Positions 36,035-43,973 of a stretch of DNA of 64,000 nucleotides are shown one piece after another. A program made the translations under genes and the position numbers. This stretch comes from Chryseobacterium nepalense (GTDB lineage Bacteria > Bacteroidota > Bacteroidia > Flavobacteriales > Weeksellaceae): contig NZ_CP096203.1 in assembly GCF_023195755.1 (NCBI RefSeq), positions 2,542,001-2,606,000 of the forward strand, written 5' to 3'. How positions within the stretch are numbered: the first letter of the stretch is position 1; every line of letters starts with the position of its first letter. The notes under the pieces are model-generated. The model saw only the letters and a list, made by a program, of their open reading frames with translations. It was not told the origin of the DNA and ran no database searches.

Positions 36035-36118
36035 GCCCTGGTGGTGGAACTGGTAGACACGCAGGACTTAAAATCCTGTGCCTCTTTTGGCGTGCGGGTT
36101 CAAGTCCCGCCTGGGGTA
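36035..36118 (+). tRNA. tRNA-Leu (anticodon TAA)
   Basis: An 84-base cloverleaf with anticodon stem CAGGA/TCCTG around loop CTTAAAA (anticodon TAA), a long variable arm, and TTCAAGTC. The acceptor stem pairs with several G-T pairs. CCA is not encoded. Confidence 0.92.
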
Positions 36119-36140
36119 CTAGCTGAAAGATTCAGCATAC

Positions 36141-36168
36141 AGCTCTCTTTTTTAAGAGAGCTTTTTTT
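36141..36168 (+). terminator. Terminator of the tRNA cluster
   Basis: Nine-bp stem AGCTCTCTT (36141-36149) with 36154-36162, four-base loop, then TTTTTT. Confidence 0.88.
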
Positions 36169-36234
36169 ATGCCTGAAAGTGAAGCTTATCTAAAGAAATA
36201 ATATTCCGGTCATCTTTACAAACAAACATCCTCT

Positions 36235-37537
36235 TTACCTTTGATACCCCAATAATTTTCTGATTTGGTAGAAGAATCTTTCGATGAGTCTGAGGTCTTG
36301 TGTTACGATTTCGGCATTTCCTTTTAATTCTTTATCGAAGGGAAGCGTTTTATTGTAGGAAGTTTTCAGACCTTTAGGGAGTGCTACATCTACGTAGTAG
36401 TTTCCTTCTTTGTCTGGAGAGAGGGAGATGTTCTGGACTTTTCCTTCCACGATGCCATATTCTTGGTATCGGTAATTATCGAGCTTGATGAGCACTTTCT
36501 CCCCGGTAATGATTTTCCCTGAATTCGTTGCTGGAACAGACATTCTTCCCACCAGTTTTTCTCTGTTGTCCGGGAGGATAGATAAAATGGCATCTCCCGC
36601 CTTTACAAACTGGTTTTCCCCGAAGAACTGCTGAAAGCTGGCCTCACCATCGGTATTGGAGATGATCAGGTAATTTTGTTCCCACTGTTTGAGGGATTTC
36701 CTGAGCTGCTCAAAAAGCTGTAATGTCTGTGAAGAATAGGTAATTTTGTCTTTTTCGGTATTGATTATCGTTCCGCTTTTTGTTTTATTGACATTAGAGA
36801 TTCCTTCTTCGATCTGGGACAAGGAAATATTGATGTTTTCCAGGTTCTGCTGCGCCTGGAGGAATTTAATTTTCTCATTTTCCAGTTCTACGGCAGCAAT
36901 AACCCCTGGTTAAACAATTCCTGTGAGCGCTGGTAATTTTTTCTGGTGATTTCATACTTTGCCTGTTCGAGGCTTTTCTGTTGTTTAAGGGTTGCGATTC
37001 TCACTCTGTATTCGGAGAGGCTCTGGTTGGCGGCAATATTTTCAGGGGCATAAGGCTGTAACCTTGTAAACAAGGCTTCATCCTGAAACGCCTTTGCAAA
37101 ACTGTTGTAATCGCCCTGCAGTTCCCCGAGTTTAAAATGGGAAGTTTCGCTGAGTGGAAATCGGGCCAGCTGATCCGGTGTAATAGAGTCTACCAGCTTT
37201 TTCAGCTGTAGGATGTCTTTATAATTGGCCGTTGACTGCATCACCATCAGGACTTCATTTTTTTTAACATGCTGATGGTCTTTGATGAATATTTTTTCAA
37301 TTTTCGAATTGGTACGTGCCTCGAGCTTTTCGGGCGGATTCTGTGAGGTAACCACAATAGAAGCGGGAATAAATTCCGGATAGCGTATGATATAGCTCAT
37401 GATGAGAATCATCACCAGGATTAAAAAATAATGGTGTTTCCCCAGCGGATCATCCAGTGAGGCGGCTGGGTAAGGATATCCTGAACGCTTTCAGAACGGA
37501 GTTCTATATTGTCTAAAATGTCTTTCTTCGTTTCCAA
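36235..37537 (-). pseudogene. HlyD-family exporter adaptor, two frameshifts
   Basis: Three minus-strand frames together read as one membrane-fusion protein of about 430 residues from a TTG at 37537. Frame 1 has the cytosolic start and enters the membrane helix (WGNTIIF), then breaks at the A6 run 37423-37428. Frame 2 (to about 36903) continues the helix and gives the biotinyl-lipoyl part and coiled coil. It breaks at C4 36903-36906, after which frame 3 (VIAAVELENEKIKF to SQIEEG and the second half) follows. Adding one base at each run restores a full HlyD. It would couple the C39 ABC exporter to an outer-membrane channel. Real inactivation, slippage or sequencing error are all possible. Confidence 0.85.
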
Positions 37538-37590
37538 AATATGTTGTATTGTAAAACTTTGTCAAAGCTTGGGAACTTTAACAAAGTCCA

Positions 37591-39782
37591 TTAATTTCCA
37601 AGTTCCAATTGATTTTTTACCAGACGGTAATATTCTCCTTTTAAAGCCACGAGCTGAGCATGGTTTCCTTCTTCCACCACTTTTCCTTTGTCTAAAACAA
37701 TGATTTTATCGGCATGTTTTACAGTGGAAAGCCTGTGGGCAATTACCACGGCCGTTTTACCTTTAAAAAACTGCTCTAGGTTTTCCATAATTACCTTTTC
37801 ATTATTGGCGTCCAGTGCGGAGGTGGCTTCATCGAAGAAAATATATTCCGGGGATTTGTATACGGCCCTTGCGATGAAAAGCCTTTGCTTTTGTCCGCCG
37901 CTTACTCCCAGGCCTTCATTTCCGATCTTGGTATTGTAGCTTAAAGGAAGTTCTTCGATAAAATCTTTGATATGGGCTATTTCTACTGCTTTACGCAGTT
38001 TTTTCTTATCAGGATAATCTTCACCCACCGCAATATTGTTGGCAATGGTATCATTAAAAATATAGCCCTCCTGCATCACCACTCCGCAATGATCCCTCCA
38101 GAAACGGGGAGAAATATTTTTAAGCTTGGTGTTATCCAGCCTTATTTCCCCTTCATTGGGTTCATAAAACTTCATCAGGAGCTTGAGCAGGGTTGTTTTC
38201 CCGCTTCCGCTGGCCCCAACAATGGCGGTAGTTTTCTGATAAGGAATATTTAAATTTAAATTTTCAAAAACATGCGCTTCTGAACCGATATAGCGGAAAG
38301 AGAGATTTTCAACTTCAATATCCTTTTGGGGAAGATCATGGGTATATTGCTCGTCCGGATTTTCCTCATCGTCTTTATCATGAATTTCGCCCAGTCTTTC
38401 GAGTGAAATTTTGGCATCCTGGGATTGTTTGATAAAATCGATAAGCTGCAGCAAAGGGCTGTTGAGCTGTCCGATGATGTACTGCACGGAGAGCATCATT
38501 CCCAGCGTTAAATTTCCGCTTAACACCAGTTTTGCAGAAAGAAAGCTTACCAGGATATCCTTCATCTGGTTGATGAAATTTCCTCCCACGGACTGCCACT
38601 GCTCCAGGGATAGAGATTTGATCCGGATTTTAAAAAGCTTTACCTGGAGAAACTCCCAGTCCCAGCGTTTTTGTTTTTCGGCATTGTGCATTTTAATTTC
38701 CTGCATGCCGTTGATAAGCTCAATCACTTTGCTCTGTTCCTGGGAAACCTGGGAAAATCTTTTATAATCGAGTTCTTTTCTTTTTTTCAGGAAAAAGCTG
38801 ATCCACCCGATATAAGCTGCCGCACCCACCAGGTATACAACAAACAGCCTGTAATCATAAAACAGAAGGACGATGCTGAATATAATGAGGTTCACCAGGG
38901 AAAAGAGCGTGTTAAGCGAAGAGCTGGTTAAGAGCTGCTCGATCCTGTGATGATCATTAATCCTCTGCATGATATCTCCCGTCATTCGGGTATCAAAAAA
39001 GCTGATGGGCAGCTTCATGAGCTTGATAAAGAAATCGGAGATAATGGAAATATTGATCCTTGCGGAAAGGTGCAGTAAAATCCAACTCCGGATCACCTCG
39101 ATTCCCATTCTTCCGATAAAGAGCATGATTTGGGCGAGAAGGACCAGGTAAATGAAATTCAGGTCCTGGTTCTGGATGCCTACGTCTACGATGCTCTGGG
39201 TAAGGAAAGGGAAAATCAGGGACAATAAGCTTCCTGCCAGAAGTCCTATGGCCAGCTGGATGACCAGGGATTTGTATTTTAAGAGATATTTTGAAAGAAA
39301 GGAAAAGCTGGCTTTGCTTTCTTTATCGTCAAATTCGGTCTGGAAGAACGCAGGGGTTGTTTCTAAAATCAAGGCAATGCCTTCTTCTGTTTTTTCATTG
39401 GCGTTTTCACCAATCCAGAGCTTGATGAATTCCTGCGGAGCGTAGGTAATGAGCCCGTAGCTTGGATCGGAAATATATACTTTTCTGTTTTTGTCAATTT
39501 TATAAATGACCACAAAATGGTTTTTGTTCCAGTGCACAATGCAGGGAGGGGTACTTCTTCGGCCAGGATATTGAAGTCGATCTGAACGCCCATGGAACGG
39601 AATCCCAAATCTTCGGCAGCATCACTTAGCCCCAGAAGGCTGCTTCCTTCGCGGGTGGTCTCCGAGAGGTTGCGGATCTGCTGCAGGGAAATGGTTTTAC
39701 CATAGTATTTGCTGACGATACGAAGGCACGTAGGTCCGCAGTCTTTGGAATCAGGCTGAAGGTAAAAGGGAAAGGATTTCAA
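37591..39782 (-). pseudogene. C39-peptidase ABC exporter (bacteriocin type), one frameshift
   Basis: A peptidase-containing ABC transporter of about 730 residues that cuts leaders after double glycine and exports the peptide. The N-terminal frame (39782 to about 39550) has the catalytic Cys in DSKDCGPTCLRIV. The main frame supplies the partner His in HWNKNHFVV and SDPSYG, six membrane segments, and the ATPase with GASGSGKTT, SGGQKQR and EATSAL. The two join only if one base is added in the C-rich stretch at about 39543-39551, where the family reads LPCIVHW. It precedes HlyD and follows the maturation genes. Confidence 0.88.
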
Positions 39783-39926
39783 TTTTTAATCAATTTATAT
39801 GCAATAAATGGCGTCATTCTGGCAACTACTTTTTAGAATATTTTTTAATCTTTAAAAACAAACAATTTGTTGAAAAAATAAACTGCAGCTATAAATATAA
39901 ACGGATATTAATGAATATCAATGATT

Positions 39927-40754
39927 TTAAGGGTACTTTATTGCATCAGCTAATTCTATCGGATTATTGTTTTTCTTAATGTATTGCTGTTCATTTTTTG
40001 TAAGCTCCTTGTAATCAGGCTTAAATGGTTTGCCGTTTTCATCTTGCCAGAGAACTTTTATATTTCCTGTTTTCATTTCTCTATATGGGTCGTTGTAATG
40101 ATCAATAAGAACTTTTGCAAGTTGTTTCTTTGTTACTTCCAGGAAGGGTGTAGAGAAAAAAATTATATCTGTAATCTCATCTTTTTTTATTCCTGTAAAG
40201 CTGAATTCATAATTATTTTTAGTGTCTTTCATATAAATAATCAGTCCGGGTAATCCATTGAAAATAGATGGACCTTCCTGTAAAGATATATCAGATGTAA
40301 ACCATATTTCCCAATTACGACCAGAATAACTTAATGATGCTTTCTGACAGGTATAACCAGCAATGCTTTTTGTTTCAGGCATTATTTTCCAGTCAAAATC
40401 TGGAGCTTTTTCCGATAGCTGATATAGATCACTGAATAAAGAGGTAAATTTTGATAATTTTTTTGTCTTAGAATCCTTTATAATCATAAAGGCATAGTCA
40501 TATTTAATCTGGCTCTTAACTCCTTTCTTTCTATTTTCAATTACTGTGGAATCATTTTCAAATTGCTCTTGAGAATAAAATTTAGATTTATCGTCTTTTA
40601 TCAGTAAGATCATATTTTTATTTTTAATCTCTTCTTCTAATGAATCTGTTTTGTAATTCATACGATAATATACTTTGTAATTTTGTGCAATCGACTGATT
40701 AAAAATTAATGTTATAAGAACACATAATGTTTTAAATAATATTTTCCAGTTCAT
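39927..40754 (-). CDS. GLPGLI-family secreted protein of the RiPP locus
   Basis: A 275-residue protein with a signal peptide (cleavage near SIAQ, residue 24) and the motif FNGLPGLIIYMKDTKNNY near residue 165, preceded by WEIWFTSDISLQEGP. Its start lies 23 bases inside the end of the SPASM gene, so it belongs to the same transcript. Function is unknown. The 172 bases between it and the exporter show no clear terminator. Confidence 0.88.
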   Translation of the reverse strand: MNWKILFKTLCVLITLIFNQSIAQNYKVYYRMNYKTDSLEEEIKNKNMILLIKDDKSKFYSQEQFENDSTVIENRKKGVKSQIKYDYAFMIIKDSKTKKLSKFTSLFSDLYQLSEKAPDFDWKIMPETKSIAGYTCQKASLSYSGRNWEIWFTSDISLQEGPSIFNGLPGLIIYMKDTKNNYEFSFTGIKKDEITDIIFFSTPFLEVTKKQLAKVLIDHYNDPYREMKTGNIKVLWQDENGKPFKPDYKELTKNEQQYIKKNNNPIELADAIKYP

Positions 40755-41829
40755 AGTATTGTATTGCTTTTTGTTTTAAAGGATTGGTACTCCATTCTTC
40801 CCATTCTCCTGTGTATGGATTGTAGCCGCATTTTAAAGGTTTTGAAGTGTCTAATCCTTCTTTATTAATATGGCTGCATTCTGTGTACGCTCTGCAATCT
40901 GTACAGATGTAGCGGAACTCACAGTCTTTGCAGACTTCAATCTGGTCTTTGGTAAGATTCCAGTATTTTTTGAAATCAGATTGCTGTAACGCTTCTTCTA
41001 ATGTTGTGTCTTTTATATTGCCGAAACTTTGTGGCATAGAAGGGCAGTTTCTGATATTTCCTTCTGCGTCAATTGATATTTTTTTGTGGAGACAGGAGTT
41101 ATGATGGTGAGATTCGGAAACTATTCTTAAATTAATTGTGCTCATATTTTCTGCTATTTCTCCACAACTTTTACAATTATGGATCTTTTTTTTATGCAAA
41201 AAAATCTTATCTGAAGACATTTTGTCTACATTTTTTTCTGTGTAATTATAAATATCTATTTGTGTAATAATATTATAATTGTGCAGTATTTTAGCAACTT
41301 TATAGCAATTAAAATTTAAGAAGTCATTTTTTACTAGGATAATTTGAATATCTTTCAAGAAGTTATCTCCTGACTTTGAAATTTTATCTATGAAATTTAT
41401 CAATATTTTAATATCATTTATGTAAAAAATTCTAATTTGTAAACTTTGTACGCGTAGCTTTTCAAAATCATATTCAATTTTTTCTAAATATGATAGATTA
41501 GATTCAGCATCTATGTCTATGATTGTGTTTATTATTCCAAACGGCTGCTTATATTGTAAATTAATTTTAGGAAATGATGACGCCTCTTCTTCGTCCAAAA
41601 CTTCAAAAATTAATTCATCTTTTAACAGAAATTTTTTATAAGCGTTGATTATTTTTACACTTTCTGGGTATATTTTCTTTAATAATTCGAAATCTATAAT
41701 GATATTATCGATTAAAATATTAGCAAAGTCATTGGGTATATAGTAATATAAATTTCTTGTTGTATCCAATAGCAATGTTCTCACATGACCCTTGCACAGA
41801 ATAATATCACTAAATAGTTTATATGTCAT
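40732..41829 (-). CDS. gwsS: SPASM-domain peptide maturase of a grasp-with-spasm locus
   Basis: A 365-residue protein matching the grasp-with-spasm SPASM maturase in start (LCKGHVRTLLLDTTRN) and partners. The C-terminal half is Cys-rich: Cys219, 222, 246, 262, 300, 303, 309, 312, 318 and 334, fitting auxiliary Fe-S clusters of a SPASM domain. The N-terminal half has only Cys12 and Cys175, and no C-x3-C-x2-C radical SAM motif. It overlaps the 66-aa ORF by four bases upstream and GLPGLI by 23 downstream. The chemistry cannot be deduced. Confidence 0.82.
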   Translation of the reverse strand: MTYKLFSDIILCKGHVRTLLLDTTRNLYYYIPNDFANILIDNIIIDFELLKKIYPESVKIINAYKKFLLKDELIFEVLDEEEASSFPKINLQYKQPFGIINTIIDIDAESNLSYLEKIEYDFEKLRVQSLQIRIFYINDIKILINFIDKISKSGDNFLKDIQIILVKNDFLNFNCYKVAKILHNYNIITQIDIYNYTEKNVDKMSSDKIFLHKKKIHNCKSCGEIAENMSTINLRIVSESHHHNSCLHKKISIDAEGNIRNCPSMPQSFGNIKDTTLEEALQQSDFKKYWNLTKDQIEVCKDCEFRYICTDCRAYTECSHINKEGLDTSKPLKCGYNPYTGEWEEWSTNPLKQKAIQYYELENII

Positions 41830-42026
41830 AATTTTGATATGGGCTTATATAGTTTTCTTGAAAATATAATAGAATTTTTTATTTTATTATGTCCTTTAAT
41901 TTGTAAATTCTCATTATTATCAAGAATATTTTTCTTCACTTTTAATTTTTCTAAATCGAGTAGTATAAAGCTTGCATTGATTTTTTTTAATTTATTTTTT
42001 AACAATGCTTCATGATTATTCTGCAT
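41826..42026 (-). CDS. 66-residue basic protein between the two maturases, unknown
   Basis: A short Lys/Asn/Leu/Ile-rich frame without signal peptide or double-glycine motif. It starts inside the last 11 bases of the ATP-grasp gene and ends in ATGA with the SPASM gene, a tight coupling that supports real translation. It might be an accessory such as a leader-binding protein, or a remnant. I recognise no relative. Confidence 0.5.
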   Translation of the reverse strand: MQNNHEALLKNKLKKINASFILLDLEKLKVKKNILDNNENLQIKGHNKIKNSIIFSRKLYKPISKL

Positions 42027-43013
42027 ATAATTTATTTTTTAAGTGTAATACTAATTCTTCTTCAATAAAATAATTACACGGATATGAAACCATCCCAAAT
42101 TGACCCACCGGATTGACCTCTAAAAAATAATACTGATTATCATAGCTTTTAATCAAATCAATAGAGCCCATCGTCAGATGTAATTCTTTCATCAGATTTC
42201 TCAACATATCCTCTATTTTTTGAGGAAGTTTAAAAGGGATTCTTCTATTAGGTCGTTTAAAGTCATAATTTCTAAAATCAACCTTTGTATGCTTATTTTT
42301 ATTGGAAAAAATTGCCATGGAATAAAATTTACTTTCTAAAAAAAACACTCTAATTTCAAATCTTTTTTTTATTTCCTCCTGAAAAAGAGAATTTGAAAAA
42401 CTTTTCCCGGTACTTTTTATATCCGAAACTTTTTTTGTATGGGTGACAAATATTCCACCTTCTTTAGCATTAAAGCTTGTCGCCTCATATATAGGCTTAG
42501 TAATTAGATCTTTTTCAATATTTTGTAAGGGATGCAAATTATTTGCTATGTATGTTTCTGGAATGGTCAATCCTATCTTTTTTGCAATTTTTAGAACGTG
42601 CATTTTTTCTACGGACAATATATCTTTATAGTAATCATACCATTTCCAATTGGGATAGAAATCAAACAATATTCTTAAAAATTTATTAGTTTCTGCAAAA
42701 ATGAATTTTGAAAGAGTAACAGCATTATGATCAATTATACCAGCCATTTTTGTAATACTTTCACTGCTTTGGTCAATAAATCTCCGACACCATACGATCT
42801 TAATTTCCTCTAAATTGACTTTATGATTTAGTAAGACATCGGTTATTATTATTTTTTCAGATTGAAAATCAATAAAGATATTGTATAGTTTAGGATTATT
42901 TATTTCATCTATATTAAGTCTCACATAGGTAATTTTGTGAAAATCCAACCAGCAACATATATCATTAGTTGTTTCATCAAAAAAAGATTTGAAATTATTA
43001 AGATTTTACTCAT
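42016..43013 (-). pseudogene. gwsG: ATP-grasp peptide maturase of a grasp-with-spasm locus, one frameshift
   Basis: An ATP-grasp ligase of about 330 residues, related to the graspetide (microviridin-type) ligases that form side-chain ester or amide links. The long frame gives most of the protein; YFLEVNPVGQFGM near the C terminus holds the metal-binding Glu and Asn. Its first ATG-like codon is only a TTG. An ATG at 43013, overlapping the previous stop as ATGA, begins SKILIISNLF, and in the second frame FDETTNDICCWLDFHK continues into the gene. The frames join if the 7-base A run at 42979-42985 had eight. So the N terminus is either broken or misread. Confidence 0.82.
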
Positions 43014-43561
43014 AAGATAAGACCTTTAAATTCTTGATCGGCATATAATTCTATGTCAAGGTCGTAGCTTAATTTTAGTGCTTCAGTAGATTTATTTTTT
43101 CTGCAAATTTTTATTTCCTTCACGACAAAAAGATAATTCTGGTCTTTATAAGAAAAATACCTTTTCAGCATCTTTTTTTGCATTCCAATATCTTCAATAT
43201 TATCATAGCAGAGGTATTTTTTGCCATCATCAGTTGTAATCAATTTACTTTTTTTCTCTGAAATGTCAGGAAGACTTTTTATGAGAAATAGTGAGGTAAT
43301 AATATTATTACCACAATAATTATTCACTATTGATTTTTGTCGATTGCTGAAAATTCTTTTTCCATAACTTTTATGAAAATAATACTTAGAATTTTTCCTG
43401 AGACCTAAACTTTTGAATGCAACAGCATTTTTATGGTTCTTTATAATATAACTGAACTTTTCATCTTTTAGAGCTGTAACCTCTGTAGATGTTTTACATG
43501 CCATAAGAAAGGTGGCTACGGCAAAAGCCGCAACCAACCTGTTTGTGATGTTATTTAACAT
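43010..43561 (-). CDS. Predicted lipoprotein encoded right after the precursor, unknown
   Basis: A 183-residue protein from the ATG at 43561. Residues 1-22 form a lipoprotein signal (AVATFLMAC), followed by a Lys-rich mature part with strands such as KYLCYDNIEDIG. Its start overlaps the precursor stop, and its stop overlaps the ATP-grasp start as ATGA, so it is part of the maturation operon. I recognise no family; it could be an immunity or cell-surface partner of the peptide. Confidence 0.7.
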   Translation of the reverse strand: MLNNITNRLVAAFAVATFLMACKTSTEVTALKDEKFSYIIKNHKNAVAFKSLGLRKNSKYYFHKSYGKRIFSNRQKSIVNNYCGNNIITSLFLIKSLPDISEKKSKLITTDDGKKYLCYDNIEDIGMQKKMLKRYFSYKDQNYLFVVKEIKICRKNKSTEALKLSYDLDIELYADQEFKGLIL

Positions 43562-43749
43562 GCCCAATCACTGTCATCACATGTTCCGTCATTCGAAGGA
43601 TGAGCATCTCCCTTTCTTCCTGTCATTACAAGCGTGTCACATCCAGAAGATATAGTACTGGAACCAGGGTTTGATAGCCCTCCTTTTACTGCGATTAAAT
43701 CATTCTTTTTGATTTTTTTGCTATTTAATGACCCTAATGTTTTTTTCAT
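43555..43749 (-). CDS. Double-glycine RiPP precursor peptide (grasp-with-spasm)
   Basis: A 64-residue peptide. The leader (residues 1-24) is Lys-rich and ends LIAVKGG, the cleavage site for C39 exporters. The 40-residue core has three Cys, many Ser/Thr and clustered Asp (GTCDDSDWAC at the end), giving donor and acceptor side chains for ATP-grasp cross-links. It is the first gene of the minus-strand operon and is followed by the lipoprotein, both maturases and the exporter. Its modification pattern cannot be predicted. Confidence 0.85.
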   Translation of the reverse strand: MKKTLGSLNSKKIKKNDLIAVKGGLSNPGSSTISSGCDTLVMTGRKGDAHPSNDGTCDDSDWAC

Positions 43750-43790
43750 TTTTGTTGATTTTTTAAAATTAAAGATTTTGTTTGCCGTAT

Positions 43791-43820
43791 AAACCCCGGC
43801 ATGGGTTTTTGCTGATCAGC
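43791..43820 (-). promoter_or_regulatory. Hairpin and 10-bp palindrome in the leader of the precursor mRNA
   Basis: AAACCC and GGGTTT (43791-43808) can form a hairpin, and GCTGATCAGC at 43811-43820 is a perfect palindrome. Both lie between the inferred start near 43880 and the precursor ATG, where they could stabilise or attenuate the mRNA. Confidence 0.4.
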
Positions 43821-43885
43821 GGTTTTGATTTATACTTTTGCAGTGCGCACTTACAAAAAATAAACATTTGTGTTTTTTGTTGAAG

Positions 43886-43917
43886 CAAAGATGCAGGAAG
43901 TTTGATGGACTGTACAA
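43886..43917 (-). promoter_or_regulatory. Weak promoter of the grasp-with-spasm operon
   Basis: On the minus strand, TTG (43917-43915), 21 nt, CATCTTTG (43893-43886). The -7 differs from TAnnTTTG at the first base, as expected for an activator-dependent promoter. The nearer operator copy begins 36 bp upstream of this -7. Confidence 0.5.
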
Positions 43918-43928
43918 GTAAATACTTT

Positions 43929-43946
43929 ATAAATTCATGAATCTAT
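43929..43946. promoter_or_regulatory. Operator-like palindrome, gws copy A
   Basis: Matches ATAAATTCATGAATTTAT at 17 of 18 positions (C for T at position 15). It lies just upstream of the gws promoter. Confidence 0.6.
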
Positions 43947-43950
43947 GCTT

Positions 43951-43968
43951 ATAAATTCATAAAATTAT
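43951..43968. promoter_or_regulatory. Operator-like palindrome, gws copy B
   Basis: Matches the same 18-mer at 16 of 18 positions, 22 bp from copy A, i.e. about two helical turns, on the same face of the DNA. Confidence 0.55.
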
Positions 43969-43973
43969 AAGTA

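Noticed and set aside
35881-36193. Two frames over the tRNA cluster
   Set aside because: They translate tRNA genes.
37591-37939. Search for an insertion sequence or transposase explaining the broken exporter genes
   Set aside because: No inverted repeats, target duplications or transposase frames are visible; the defects are single-base.
42016-42948. ATP-grasp maturase as a complete gene from TTG 42948
   Set aside because: The family N terminus is found upstream in another frame with an ATG coupled to the previous stop, so the TTG start is a frameshift by-product.
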